This document shows positions 1 to 8,280 of a stretch of 64,000 nucleotides of DNA, in pieces. The position numbers were made by a program, and so were the translations under genes. The stretch is from contig JAWKVX010000002.1 of the NCBI GenBank assembly GCA_041397825.1, positions 62,001 through 126,000 on the forward strand, read 5' to 3'. Source of the DNA: JANNSX01 sp041397825 (GTDB lineage Bacteria > Pseudomonadota > Alphaproteobacteria > Rhizobiales > Hyphomicrobiaceae). The notes beneath the pieces are model-generated. The model did not search any database. It was given only the letters and a program-made list of their open reading frames with translations, and was not told where the DNA came from. Position 1 is the first letter of the stretch. Every line of letters begins with the position of its first letter.

Positions 1-195
1 CGCCATGCACGGAGGAAACGGGGTGGCTTGATCGCCCGAATGACGGCCCGTTGTTGGCGCGACCAACTTGGTTTCGCCAAGTTGAGTGCCAACAACGGTT
101 TTCGGTCGCACCACGTCATCCCACCCCACCGCCGCTTGATGTGCCTCCGGGGTCGAGGGTATGGTCGTGCTGCAGTGCGGAATGGCGAGGCAGGC

Positions 196-1365
196 ATGGA
201 TGGAGGGTCGATGGGCGGCGTGCGGGCCGCTTTGAGCTCGATGAGCCCGGCCTCGGCGCGGAGCACGATCGAGCGGGGGGCCCGGTACCTCAGGACCTAT
301 TGGTGGCTCTGGCAGCAACAGGCCATTGCCGGGCGCCGGCTGTTCCTGCTCGCCGTTTTCTTCGGTCTGGTTAGCCGGTTCGGTCATCTGATCGTACTCG
401 TCGTGTCGATGAAGTGCGCGCTATGGCTGCTGCGGCCAAACACGCTTCCTGCCGCCATGACCGGAGTCCTGCCAGGGGGCGCCGACAGCCCATTGGTCGT
501 GCCCATTCTGTTCTCTATGCCGGCCACGGTGATGTTCGGCGCACTGCTGACGCAACACCTGCACACCCGGTTTGCCGATCGGCACAAGTCAGAGTTCGCT
601 TTTCAGCTCGCCTTCCGTTCGATCGAGGGACGGTTTGCTGAAGGCATTCCGTCCGCGGAAGCCAAGCGACGCCAGCTCCTGGCGGCCGCCGGTGGACTGG
701 CCCGCCAGTTCGAGCGCCTGCTTGCCCGACTGGTCAGGGTGGAGGCCAATGTCCTCAGCATCATCATTCAATCCGCTTCGCTCATCATGGCCATGCTGCT
801 CGGACTGTATCTCGATCCGATCGTCACGGCCGTGATGCTCTCCATGGGACTCATCGCCGCCATTGTTTTCGTCAGCCTGCGACATGGCCATTTTCAGCGC
901 CTCATGAAGGAGCGGGAGGCGCTGCAGCGCGAGCAGGTCGAAGCGCGAAAGTCGCTTCTCGAGGGGCTCGCGGACCGGCTTTCGGCGCCGCATGATTCGG
1001 ACGCGCTCAAGGAGGTGGCGAGCAGCTATGATCGCGTGGCGCGCGGTCGGAGGATGAAGGAGGTGGGGTTCCGCACCGTATCGAACCTGCTGATTAGTGC
1101 CGGGCAGGCCGTCCTGATCCTCGGCCTGTTGCTTGCGATCTATCTTCGGGGGGCGCCGAAGGATGCCCACGAGATCGCCATGGCGATCGTCCTTCTGTTG
1201 GTCCTGCGGGGCGCTTTGGGGTTGATCCGCGGCATTTCCGTTTCGGCCGTCGCGCTCAGCCGGGACTACGTCATGCTCGTGGAGTTGGCGGAAGGCCGCG
1301 CGGTCTCGGAGACGACGGAGGGGGGCGATGCCGATCTCATGGACCGTGAGGAGCAGGACATCTAG
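196..1365 (+). CDS. Six-TM membrane protein resembling an ABC exporter transmembrane domain, no ATPase domain
   Basis: Integral membrane protein of 389 residues. Hydrophobic stretches come in three pairs, near residues 48-78 and 96-120, 186-228, and 295-350. A charged coiled segment sits between the second and third pairs (around 228-290). This 2+2+2 layout resembles the transmembrane half of type I ABC exporters, but no Walker A, signature or Walker B motif is present and no ATPase gene is adjacent. The start was set at ATG 196 because a purine-rich GGCGAGG lies just upstream; longer frames reach back to a TTG at 28. It converges on a glycosyltransferase gene, so a role in exporting or assembling surface glycan is possible but only inferred. 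Confidence 0.6.
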   Translation: MDGGSMGGVRAALSSMSPASARSTIERGARYLRTYWWLWQQQAIAGRRLFLLAVFFGLVSRFGHLIVLVVSMKCALWLLRPNTLPAAMTGVLPGGADSPLVVPILFSMPATVMFGALLTQHLHTRFADRHKSEFAFQLAFRSIEGRFAEGIPSAEAKRRQLLAAAGGLARQFERLLARLVRVEANVLSIIIQSASLIMAMLLGLYLDPIVTAVMLSMGLIAAIVFVSLRHGHFQRLMKEREALQREQVEARKSLLEGLADRLSAPHDSDALKEVASSYDRVARGRRMKEVGFRTVSNLLISAGQAVLILGLLLAIYLRGAPKDAHEIAMAIVLLLVLRGALGLIRGISVSAVALSRDYVMLVELAEGRAVSETTEGGDADLMDREEQDI

Positions 1366-1461
1366 TCCGAGCCGGAAGGGCGAGCGCGGCTGCAGCCCGC
1401 TCAAGCCGGTGAGGTGTTCGGTGCGCAAGATCCCGATAGAGCCGACCCTGTGCCGGGGCGA

Positions 1462-2745
1462 TCACTTTGCCAGTCCATCATAGAGCTCGATCAGCCGTCG
1501 CCGCTGAACCTGCCAGCCATAGGTCTCGGCAATGTCCCGGATGGTCTCGGCGGACGGTGCAAACCGGGACCGTTCGGCCAGCACCGCCCGTATCCCTTGC
1601 GCAATCGACCTCGGATCCGTTTCGTCGACGACGATACCGGCCCCCGTTCGTTCGATCATTCGCCTGAGCTCCACGAGGCGCGCCGCAACGACGGGTATGC
1701 CCGCCAACAGGCTTTCCAGGAGCTTGTTGGGAAAGCAGTACCGGTAGCTCAGGCACACGTCCTGGATGAGAATGAGGGAGACGCCGGCAGAGCCGATGAA
1801 CGACGTCACCTCGCCGTGCGGGACCGCATCAACGAGATGGAAGCGCTCGATGACCCCGAGCTCGGCAGCCATGGTCTTGAGCTTTGCCTCGATATCCGGC
1901 TCGCGCGGGCCGACGGCAGCGATATGCACCTCCGGGGCATGGCAGAGGCTCTGAACGCACTGCTCCAGCCCGCGATTGCGCGTGAGGCTGCCGACATAGA
2001 CGGCGAGCGATGCATCTGCATGAAGGCCGAGCTGGGCGCGGAGGCTTCGTGACGTCGTGATGGTCGACTTCGGCTCGATCGCGGGTGCATTGAGGATCAC
2101 TGTGGGGGCTTCGATCGCGTAGAGCTTGGCCATGTGCTCGGCGATACTGTCACTGACCGTGATCACCCGATCCGCACGGCGGATGAGCCACCGCTCGGCT
2201 TGGCCACGGAGCCACAACTCCCAGGTGCCCCAGATGCCGTTGCGGCCGGTCTCGAGCTCGTGCGAGTCGTAGACGAGCTTGGCGCCGGTCTGGCGGGCGA
2301 TGCGCGATCCCGCAAGCATGGTGGCGAGCTCGTGTGCATGAATGACGTCCGGCTGCTCTGTCGCCGCGATCCGAAAATAGTAGGCATTGCGCAGCAGCTC
2401 GATCGTGGTCGAGGTGATCGTTTCCCGGACGAGCGGTCTCAGCCAGCGCGTGGCTCCTCGCGTCGCCATGTAGAGGTCGATCAGACCCCAACGCCGAGCG
2501 GGCGGGTGATTTTCGGGGTTAGCAGGCTGTGGGGTCTTGTCCGCATTCAGCTTCTGGACGGCGTCCAGGGCCCGGGTGGGACGCCGGCGATAGACGACGC
2601 CACCGCGCGTCTCCTCAGCCGGGAGCCCGGGCCGCCAGGCGGCATAGACCACGACGTCGTGGCCGGCCTCTGCGAGGGCCTCTGCCTCTCTGATGACCCT
2701 GGCGTCGTTGGTGCAGGGGTTGGCTATCAGCACCAGAATCTTCAC
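1462..2745 (-). CDS. Family 4-type glycosyltransferase
   Basis: GT-B fold glycosyltransferase of 427 residues, expected to transfer a sugar from a nucleotide donor to a growing surface glycan at the cytoplasmic membrane face. The N-terminal Rossmann half starts directly with KILVLIANPCTNDARV. The C-terminal donor-binding half carries the FPNKLLESLLAGIPVV segment typical of GT4 enzymes, where the conserved Glu contacts the nucleotide sugar. The start is GTG. It is the last gene of the leftward glycan operon, separated from the deacetylase-like gene by about 44 bp. Its N terminus resembles that of the 540-residue glycosyltransferase encoded first in the same operon, so the two are probably paralogues. 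Donor and acceptor cannot be read from sequence. Confidence 0.85.
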   Translation of the reverse strand: MKILVLIANPCTNDARVIREAEALAEAGHDVVVYAAWRPGLPAEETRGGVVYRRRPTRALDAVQKLNADKTPQPANPENHPPARRWGLIDLYMATRGATRWLRPLVRETITSTTIELLRNAYYFRIAATEQPDVIHAHELATMLAGSRIARQTGAKLVYDSHELETGRNGIWGTWELWLRGQAERWLIRRADRVITVSDSIAEHMAKLYAIEAPTVILNAPAIEPKSTITTSRSLRAQLGLHADASLAVYVGSLTRNRGLEQCVQSLCHAPEVHIAAVGPREPDIEAKLKTMAAELGVIERFHLVDAVPHGEVTSFIGSAGVSLILIQDVCLSYRYCFPNKLLESLLAGIPVVAARLVELRRMIERTGAGIVVDETDPRSIAQGIRAVLAERSRFAPSAETIRDIAETYGWQVQRRRLIELYDGLAK

Positions 2746-2789
2746 GGCATTGGCGTCCGCATATCGGGAACGTTGAGCGGCTCCACGGG

Positions 2790-3554
2790 TCAGGGCTTCG
2801 GTGCGTCGTCCCCGAGATCCGAGTCCCGCAAGATGCGAAAGTTGCGATGGAAGCTGTGCAGCATCTGGCGGGCATTGGCTCGGGCATAGTGCTTGAGCAG
2901 ATCACGCGCGTTCTCGTCCGCGCCGTCGCTGGTCCACCAGATCGGGTGGGTGAGCAGCTGCAGGGCTCGGCGCGCCTTGACCGCCGGATGCTCGAGCGGG
3001 TGACCGTGGTACCATCCGCCCCTGGAATCGCTGACAAACCCGATGTCGCTGAATACACGCTTGTCGTAGGCGCTGACGAACCCTGGCAGGCTGATCGACT
3101 GGTAGTCCTTTCCCTTCATCAGCGTCGAAGGACGGTGGAAGCTCACGAGATAGATGGGCACGTCGAGGATATCGGTCAGGATTCGCGACTCGCGAATGAC
3201 GTGATGATGGAAGGTCGAATCTCCGTAGAGCGAGAAATCGATGTGCAGGCCGATCTCATGGCCCATCGCGATCATTGCCTTGAGGTGCTGCGTGTTCTCC
3301 TTGGAGAAGGGGTTGTAGAACTCGGTGCGCAACAGGATGAAATAGCTGGCGCTGACTCCGAGCTCCTGGTGCTCGATCTCAGCCAGGCGCCGCGCGTGCT
3401 CGATCGAGATATCCACGTCGTGACGAAGGATGAGATGGGGTTTGTCCGGCTCGACATTGGCAAACCCGCGAATCTCGTAGCCACTGTCCAGCAATCCGCG
3501 AACCAATGCGACATAGTCGCCCGGCAATGGCAGGACATCGTCGCGATCACTCAA
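2790..3554 (-). CDS. Polysaccharide deacetylase-like protein
   Basis: 254-residue protein with a NodB-like metal-binding signature: HDVD at residues 45-48, and His104 in the GHEIGLHIDF segment. Both fit the metal ligands of carbohydrate deacetylases. A further conserved block, SFHRPS, follows near the middle. Members of this branch are commonly found in O-antigen and capsule clusters, where the true substrate is mostly unknown. The start is TTG at 3554, and the stop codon of the upstream LpxD-like gene overlaps it (TTGA), which indicates translational coupling. No signal peptide is visible, so it probably acts in the cytoplasm on a sugar nucleotide or lipid-linked sugar rather than on exported polymer. 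That location is inference. Confidence 0.75.
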   Translation of the reverse strand: MSDRDDVLPLPGDYVALVRGLLDSGYEIRGFANVEPDKPHLILRHDVDISIEHARRLAEIEHQELGVSASYFILLRTEFYNPFSKENTQHLKAMIAMGHEIGLHIDFSLYGDSTFHHHVIRESRILTDILDVPIYLVSFHRPSTLMKGKDYQSISLPGFVSAYDKRVFSDIGFVSDSRGGWYHGHPLEHPAVKARRALQLLTHPIWWTSDGADENARDLLKHYARANARQMLHSFHRNFRILRDSDLGDDAPKP

Positions 3555-4519
3555 GACGTCGCCCTCTTCTCGTTGTACGTGTTGCTGTCTGCCCGTCGAA
3601 GCTCACGCGCGGGATTGCCAGCGTAGAAGGCACCACCCGCAAGGTCCTTGGCAACCACGGATCCGAGACCGACAACGGCCTCGCTGCCGATCCTGATCTT
3701 GTTGAGCACCGTCACACCGGGAGCCAGCCAGGCGCCGCGCTCGAGATGGGCGCTGCCGGCGACGACCGTGCCCGCCGATACGAAACAGTCATCCTCGACG
3801 ATCACGTTGTGGCCGATATTCACCAGATTTCCGATCGTGCAGCGGGCGCCAATCCGAGTGTTACCGAGCGAGCCCTGCACGACGACGCTGTTGGCGCCGA
3901 TCGTCGTCTCGGCGCCGATCGTGACCGAGGCCAGATGCGGCAGCGACTGGTGGATTCCGGTCGCATCGCGCTCGCTGGCCTGCCCAGGGCACCCTACGAT
4001 CGTGCCTGAGAGGATCGTGACGCGCTCGTCGAGCCTCACGCCGCGGCCGATGTGCACACCTGGATAGAGAACAGAGGAATCGCCAATCACGGCCTCGTCC
4101 TCGACGACGGCGAAGGGTGATACCGTAACGCCGGTTCCGATCGTCGCCTTGCTGCTGATGGCGGCTAGCGGAGAGATTCCCTCGAAGCTCAGTCGAGGGC
4201 GGGGAAACATCGCACGGGCGGCAAGGATGAAGCTGTACCGGGGGTGGGGCACGCCCAACGCGGTGCAATGCGAAGGGACCGCTGCAAAGACTTCCTCTGC
4301 AACGAGCACAACCGCCCCCGGAGGCAGCGCGGCGAGCCTATCGATGTTGGCCATATCACGTCCGGAATAGAACGTGAGATAACCCGGGCGGGCGGCCTGC
4401 AATGGTGCCACGCCTTCGATCTCCAAGCCGTCATTGCGACCCGAAAGTCGCGCCTTGCCAATGCAGAGCAGGAGCTCATCCAGGCGAAGTCTGCGTTCGG
4501 CCGCAAACCCTTCCGTCAT
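3551..4519 (-). CDS. LpxD-like hexapeptide-repeat acyltransferase
   Basis: 322-residue left-handed beta-helix acyltransferase. The N-terminal ~105 residues match the uridine-binding domain style of LpxD (LTFYSGRDMANIDRL). From about residue 115 onward there are many isoleucine-patch hexapeptide repeats. The segment NLVNIGHNV contains the His that corresponds to the catalytic His of LpxD (NLVQIGHNV in the E. coli enzyme). LpxD transfers a 3-hydroxyacyl group from acyl carrier protein to an amino sugar. Here the gene sits directly after an ACP and a KAS III gene instead of in an lpx operon, so it is more likely a specialised N-acyltransferase for an amino sugar of the surface glycan than the housekeeping lipid A enzyme. 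The substrate is inferred. Confidence 0.8.
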   Translation of the reverse strand: MTEGFAAERRLRLDELLLCIGKARLSGRNDGLEIEGVAPLQAARPGYLTFYSGRDMANIDRLAALPPGAVVLVAEEVFAAVPSHCTALGVPHPRYSFILAARAMFPRPRLSFEGISPLAAISSKATIGTGVTVSPFAVVEDEAVIGDSSVLYPGVHIGRGVRLDERVTILSGTIVGCPGQASERDATGIHQSLPHLASVTIGAETTIGANSVVVQGSLGNTRIGARCTIGNLVNIGHNVIVEDDCFVSAGTVVAGSAHLERGAWLAPGVTVLNKIRIGSEAVVGLGSVVAKDLAGGAFYAGNPARELRRADSNTYNEKRATS

Positions 4520-4530
4520 CGAGATCGACC

Positions 4531-4773
4531 TCAGACCCTGGACGCGAGGAGGGCGGCATAGTCGTCGAGAGTCCGCAATCCTTGGACCTCGGAATCCTCG
4601 ATCTTGACACCCAGCTGCTCGTCAATCGACAGCAGCAGGCCGGATTGGTCGAGGCTGTCGTAGCCGAGCTCCTCGAGGTTGACACTCGATTTCTCCGGTG
4701 AGATCTCGACCGCGGGAGCGATGTCCATCAGCATGCTGACGAGTTTCTGCATGAGTTCGCTTCTGGTCATCAT
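4531..4773 (-). CDS. Acyl carrier protein
   Basis: Small acidic carrier protein of about 80 residues. The phosphopantetheine attachment site is the Ser40 of GYDSLDQSG, following the usual helix I and loop. The rest (QLGVKIEDSEVQGLRTLDD) matches helices II to IV of ACPs. The start was set at 4773 because its ATG overlaps the TGA of the KAS III gene (ATGA) and a GGAG precedes it; an in-frame ATG lies upstream at 4782 and another at 4770. Its place between a KAS III gene and an LpxD-like acyltransferase gene argues for a dedicated carrier that presents an acyl chain for sugar modification, separate from the housekeeping AcpP. Confidence 0.88.
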   Translation of the reverse strand: MMTRSELMQKLVSMLMDIAPAVEISPEKSSVNLEELGYDSLDQSGLLLSIDEQLGVKIEDSEVQGLRTLDDYAALLASRV

Positions 4774-5714
4774 GAGCTCCATTCGAGAATGGCCGACGCA
4801 TAGGACAGCCCGACGCCGAACCCGGATACCAGAATTCTCCTATCGGCGCCCGGGGCAAGATGATGCCGCAGGATGAGCGGGATAGAGGAGGACACGGTAT
4901 TGCCGGTCTCGCCAATGGCAATCGGCACCTTCTCAGGGGGCAGGCCCAGCCGCCGCACGAGTGTGTCGACAATGTACTTGCTTCCCTGATGAAAGAGAAA
5001 CAGATCGATATCCGCGATCGTCAGATGTGCGGCCGCCAGCAAATCTTTGATCTGTGTCGGGACAGTCGTCGCGGAGAAGTTGAAGACCTCCCGGCCGTTC
5101 ATTCTGAGGACGCGATCGGGGCCAACCTCCAACGCCTGTCTCTCAGTCCCATCGGTACCAAACAATGCCTTGACGAGCCTCAGCCTCGGAGCACCCTCTG
5201 CCGGACTGGTGAGCAGCGTTGCAGCGGCCGCATCTCCGAACAACAGGCTGGTGTTCTTGTCCTCGATCGAGACGACTTTCGAGTAGGGATCGGCTGTGAC
5301 GAGCAGGCCCGTTTTGAGCCCCTGGGCTTCCATCAGCGATTGGAGCGTAGCGAGGCCATAGACAAAGCCGGAGCAGCCGAGCGAGATGTCGAATGCCAGG
5401 CACTGCTTGCCGAGACCGAGCTTGCCGTGCACGATCGCCGACGTGTGCGGCAAGCCGTAGCCGTCGGGGTTCTGTGTGCAGAGGACCAGCGCGTCTACGT
5501 CGTGGCGTGCTCGCCCCGACTGGGCCAAGACGGCCTCGATCGCACGGCACGCAAGATCCGACGTGTCCTCGTCTGGCCCTTTGACGGGCAGTGCCCTGAC
5601 GCCGATCTTGTTGTCGATGAAGTCCGCGGTTACGCCGAACGCCTCGAGGCGCTCGAGATTGTCGCGGCGGCCCAAGGGCACATATCCGGCGATCGCCTCG
5701 ATTCCGATGCTCAT
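4770..5714 (-). CDS. 3-oxoacyl-ACP synthase III (FabH/KAS III family)
   Basis: 314-residue thiolase-fold condensing enzyme. The full Cys-His-Asn triad is visible: Cys114 in SLGCSGFVYG, His242 in LFHQGSKY and Asn272 in GETGNTVSS. KAS III enzymes join an acyl-CoA primer to malonyl-ACP by decarboxylative condensation, giving a 3-oxoacyl-ACP. It is translationally coupled at both ends, by ATGA overlaps with the unknown 203-residue protein upstream and with the ACP downstream. No ketoreductase, dehydratase or enoyl reductase gene is present in the cluster, so the product may be a short 3-oxoacyl chain or may be reduced by housekeeping Fab enzymes. A role in making a glycan acyl substituent is inferred from the neighbours. 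Confidence 0.88.
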   Translation of the reverse strand: MSIGIEAIAGYVPLGRRDNLERLEAFGVTADFIDNKIGVRALPVKGPDEDTSDLACRAIEAVLAQSGRARHDVDALVLCTQNPDGYGLPHTSAIVHGKLGLGKQCLAFDISLGCSGFVYGLATLQSLMEAQGLKTGLLVTADPYSKVVSIEDKNTSLLFGDAAAATLLTSPAEGAPRLRLVKALFGTDGTERQALEVGPDRVLRMNGREVFNFSATTVPTQIKDLLAAAHLTIADIDLFLFHQGSKYIVDTLVRRLGLPPEKVPIAIGETGNTVSSSIPLILRHHLAPGADRRILVSGFGVGLSYASAILEWSS

Positions 5715-6322
5715 GACTTGGCCAGCGCCATGGGGTTGAAGCTTATCCGCCCTTGGGGGGTTCCGTCGATGACGACATCGGAAACCGTCGCAAGCGCATT
5801 CGTCTGTCGGGCAACACGGATCTCGAGTGCCGAGGCCCGTGAGAGTGCGAATCCTATCGGCAGGTCCAAGCGTGTAGCAAGCCACTTGACGTCGCGAGAC
5901 ACGTTGTCCTGATGCAGGAACTTGGTCACCGCCACGACCACCTCGATCGCCGTCATGTTGGTTGGCTGGCCGGTGAGCCGGGCGCCTTCCGAGCCGAGGG
6001 CCACGCCTGTTCTGATGCTGTCCTCGTAGTCCGGAACACGCGCTTCGATCGGCTGGGGGCTCAGACCCAGGTATCCGGTCTCGCGCCGGCCTTCGTCCAC
6101 GACCACCACATCGCCGACGGCTGTGCCGCCGGCCGAGCGAAGGTCTGCCGGAAAATGGAGGACGGGACGTCGATCCATGAGGCTCCTGAAGGTGAGGATC
6201 AGACGCGCTTCCGGGCGCCAGCCCTCGGCTAGGAGGTGGGCGCACACCGCATCCCAGGTGTTCGTGCTGTGAACGTATGTCCTTTGGCCTTTGAAGGGGA
6301 CATCGAGGCAGATCTCAGGCAT
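5711..6322 (-). CDS. Conserved-looking unknown protein in acyl-modification operon
   Basis: 203-residue soluble protein that I do not recognise. There is no signal peptide and no membrane segment. The N-terminal half is rich in short beta-like stretches (RRPVLHFPADL, AVGDVVVVDEG). The C-terminal half has an alternating hydrophobic pattern ending in DVVIDGTPQGRISF, which faintly recalls hot-dog-fold thioesterases or dehydratases; this is a guess. It starts 10 bp after the asparagine-synthetase-like gene and its stop overlaps the KAS III start (ATGA). GAGGATC precedes the ATG. The tight coupling to KAS III suggests it works on the same acyl chain, for example as a missing reductase, dehydratase or thioesterase. 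Confidence 0.7.
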   Translation of the reverse strand: MPEICLDVPFKGQRTYVHSTNTWDAVCAHLLAEGWRPEARLILTFRSLMDRRPVLHFPADLRSAGGTAVGDVVVVDEGRRETGYLGLSPQPIEARVPDYEDSIRTGVALGSEGARLTGQPTNMTAIEVVVAVTKFLHQDNVSRDVKWLATRLDLPIGFALSRASALEIRVARQTNALATVSDVVIDGTPQGRISFNPMALAKS

Positions 6323-6332
6323 GTCCCGATCC

Positions 6333-8207
6333 TCAGCCGAAGGAGACGCGGTGGGCTCGGGCCCAGAGGGCCAGGTTGATCCAGCGCCAGACGACCGGAT
6401 CGTAGACGGCCTTGCCCTTGAGCATCAATAGCCACCGCTCCCGCAAGAGCTGAGCGTGGACGGGGAGGCAGCCGATGGCGTCATCGTGCAGGACGTCCAA
6501 GACCCAGTCGGAGTTGTCACAGAGTATGTCTTGTTCGACGAGTATGGGGGGAGAAACCGGAACTCGCTGGTCAAGTATCTCATTAGGCACGATCCCGCGC
6601 ATCGCCGCGGCAAAGAGGCTTCCTTCATCGAGAACGGAACACTCGAGTCTTTGGGCCCAAGATGTCTCAATTGCTTCAGCGAGCCCTACGGTGACAAGCG
6701 GCGCGCGGTGTTGCATGGAGAAAGCCGACGCGAGCGTGGTCGAGTTTTCGAGCTGCACTCTCAGGCCGTTCGCCTTCCGGGTAGTGGGGGAGAACTCAGT
6801 TTGTGCTACGGCGAATTCCCGATGATCGGATTTCTCCGAGAAGAAGTCTGGCAACGCAGCGAATGGAGTGCTTGCGACAATGGGTGAGGGCCACGCTTGC
6901 CTCACCGCGCAGTCATAGAGCTCGCGAAGTGAGGCGAGTTGCCGACGCGACCACGCATATCTTATGCCTGCGCGAACTTCTCCATCAGAGAGATATTCTC
7001 CAAGCCGTTGGCACCAGCTGTCAAAATTGGTAGCAAGACTACGAGCTCCACCTGTACCGGTCACGAGCGTCGTATATCCACGCTCCCTCGCTTGGCTCAA
7101 CAGCATGAAAGTCAGGCAAGTGGTCGTGTCGCCAACCGGGTCGCCAAGAATGCTTGCCATCTCTTCGAGTTGCGATCCCTCGAGTCGTACCGGCTCGATG
7201 GCATGCGCTGCGGGGGTTGCGGCGTGGACCGCGACATCAGCATGACGGGTTTTGGAAGTGGCGCTGTTCTTGCCGACGAGTGTTAGTGCATTGATCGGCA
7301 CTTTTTGCTCTGTTGATCGACGGAGCGAAAGCAAAATGGATGCAGAATGCAGGCCGCCACTCAGGCCTACGACAGGGATCTTAGCCGTGCCGACATCACC
7401 CTGGAGGCTTTCAGACAAGAGATCACGGACTCTCGAAAGTGCTGGTTGAAGCCCCGGTGCAATACTCTGCTCGTTGCCAGTAGACCGCCAGTACCGGGTG
7501 GGTTCCAGTTCAATCGGCCAGTGTCTGAGAGCGCCGACATCATACTTAAGCGCGCCAGCGTGCGCCGGAGCCAGTCGTCGAATACCCCTCACGAGAGTTT
7601 GCTCAGACGGGCTGGCGCTTCCAGTCAAGAAATCGTGCACGGCGGATGAGTTTGAAGCCGACCGCACGGCCGCAAAGGATGTGATCGACCTCAGGCATGT
7701 GCCGAACACGAATTGCCCATGCAGAATTCCATAGAAAAGTGGCCTTGATCCGAAGTGATCGATGGCGAGGACCAGCTGTCGGGTTGAGCCGTCGAGAATC
7801 GCAGCCGCCCATGATCCCTCAAGTTTGGCGAAACCGCCGATACCCCATCGCCGATACACCTCAACCACCAGAGTAGCGAAGGGTGTAGTGTCTTCGATGG
7901 AAATTCCAAGTTCTTGCGCCTGGATCGGAAGATTTGTGAGATGACCCGCTACGATCGCAATGATCGCTCCATTCTGACCGCAAGCTGTTTGCGCGACATC
8001 GGTGGTCGCCGATGTGACGTTGAGCAGGCCAAGCCCGAAACCCATCGCGCGATCGCGAGACGAAAGTCCGTGATAGCCATTTGGATTGACGAATTCGACC
8101 TGCGTACCCACCGGCGCCCGACCACTGATCGCATCGACAGCCCGCTCAAGGGAGAACTCAGAATCACGATGCCGCCAGTCGCCGAAGACTCCGAAAAATC
8201 CTGACAT
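6333..8207 (-). CDS. Degenerate asparagine synthetase B-like protein
   Basis: 624-residue protein with the two-domain plan of glutamine-dependent asparagine synthetases: an N-terminal Ntn-amidotransferase domain (about 1-200) and a C-terminal ATP-pyrophosphatase domain (about 255-600). Three hallmark sites have changed. The nucleophilic Cys2 is Ser (MSGFFGVFG). The PP-loop reads SGGLHS (283-288) in place of SGG-D-S. The later GDGGDE-type motif reads GTGGARSL (384-391). GSRPLFYG near 153-160 keeps the family pattern. It is probably not an ordinary asparagine synthetase and may have lost glutaminase and possibly adenylating activity. Base composition looks less GC-rich than the flanking metabolic genes. 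It is the second gene of the leftward glycan operon. Confidence 0.82.
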   Translation of the reverse strand: MSGFFGVFGDWRHRDSEFSLERAVDAISGRAPVGTQVEFVNPNGYHGLSSRDRAMGFGLGLLNVTSATTDVAQTACGQNGAIIAIVAGHLTNLPIQAQELGISIEDTTPFATLVVEVYRRWGIGGFAKLEGSWAAAILDGSTRQLVLAIDHFGSRPLFYGILHGQFVFGTCLRSITSFAAVRSASNSSAVHDFLTGSASPSEQTLVRGIRRLAPAHAGALKYDVGALRHWPIELEPTRYWRSTGNEQSIAPGLQPALSRVRDLLSESLQGDVGTAKIPVVGLSGGLHSASILLSLRRSTEQKVPINALTLVGKNSATSKTRHADVAVHAATPAAHAIEPVRLEGSQLEEMASILGDPVGDTTTCLTFMLLSQARERGYTTLVTGTGGARSLATNFDSWCQRLGEYLSDGEVRAGIRYAWSRRQLASLRELYDCAVRQAWPSPIVASTPFAALPDFFSEKSDHREFAVAQTEFSPTTRKANGLRVQLENSTTLASAFSMQHRAPLVTVGLAEAIETSWAQRLECSVLDEGSLFAAAMRGIVPNEILDQRVPVSPPILVEQDILCDNSDWVLDVLHDDAIGCLPVHAQLLRERWLLMLKGKAVYDPVVWRWINLALWARAHRVSFG

Positions 8208-8280
8208 GAGTTAGACTTCCAAGCGACTGGCTTGCTTCGAGGCGCGCAGCGGCACCAGCGGGAGCTTCGCAAGTATGGCG

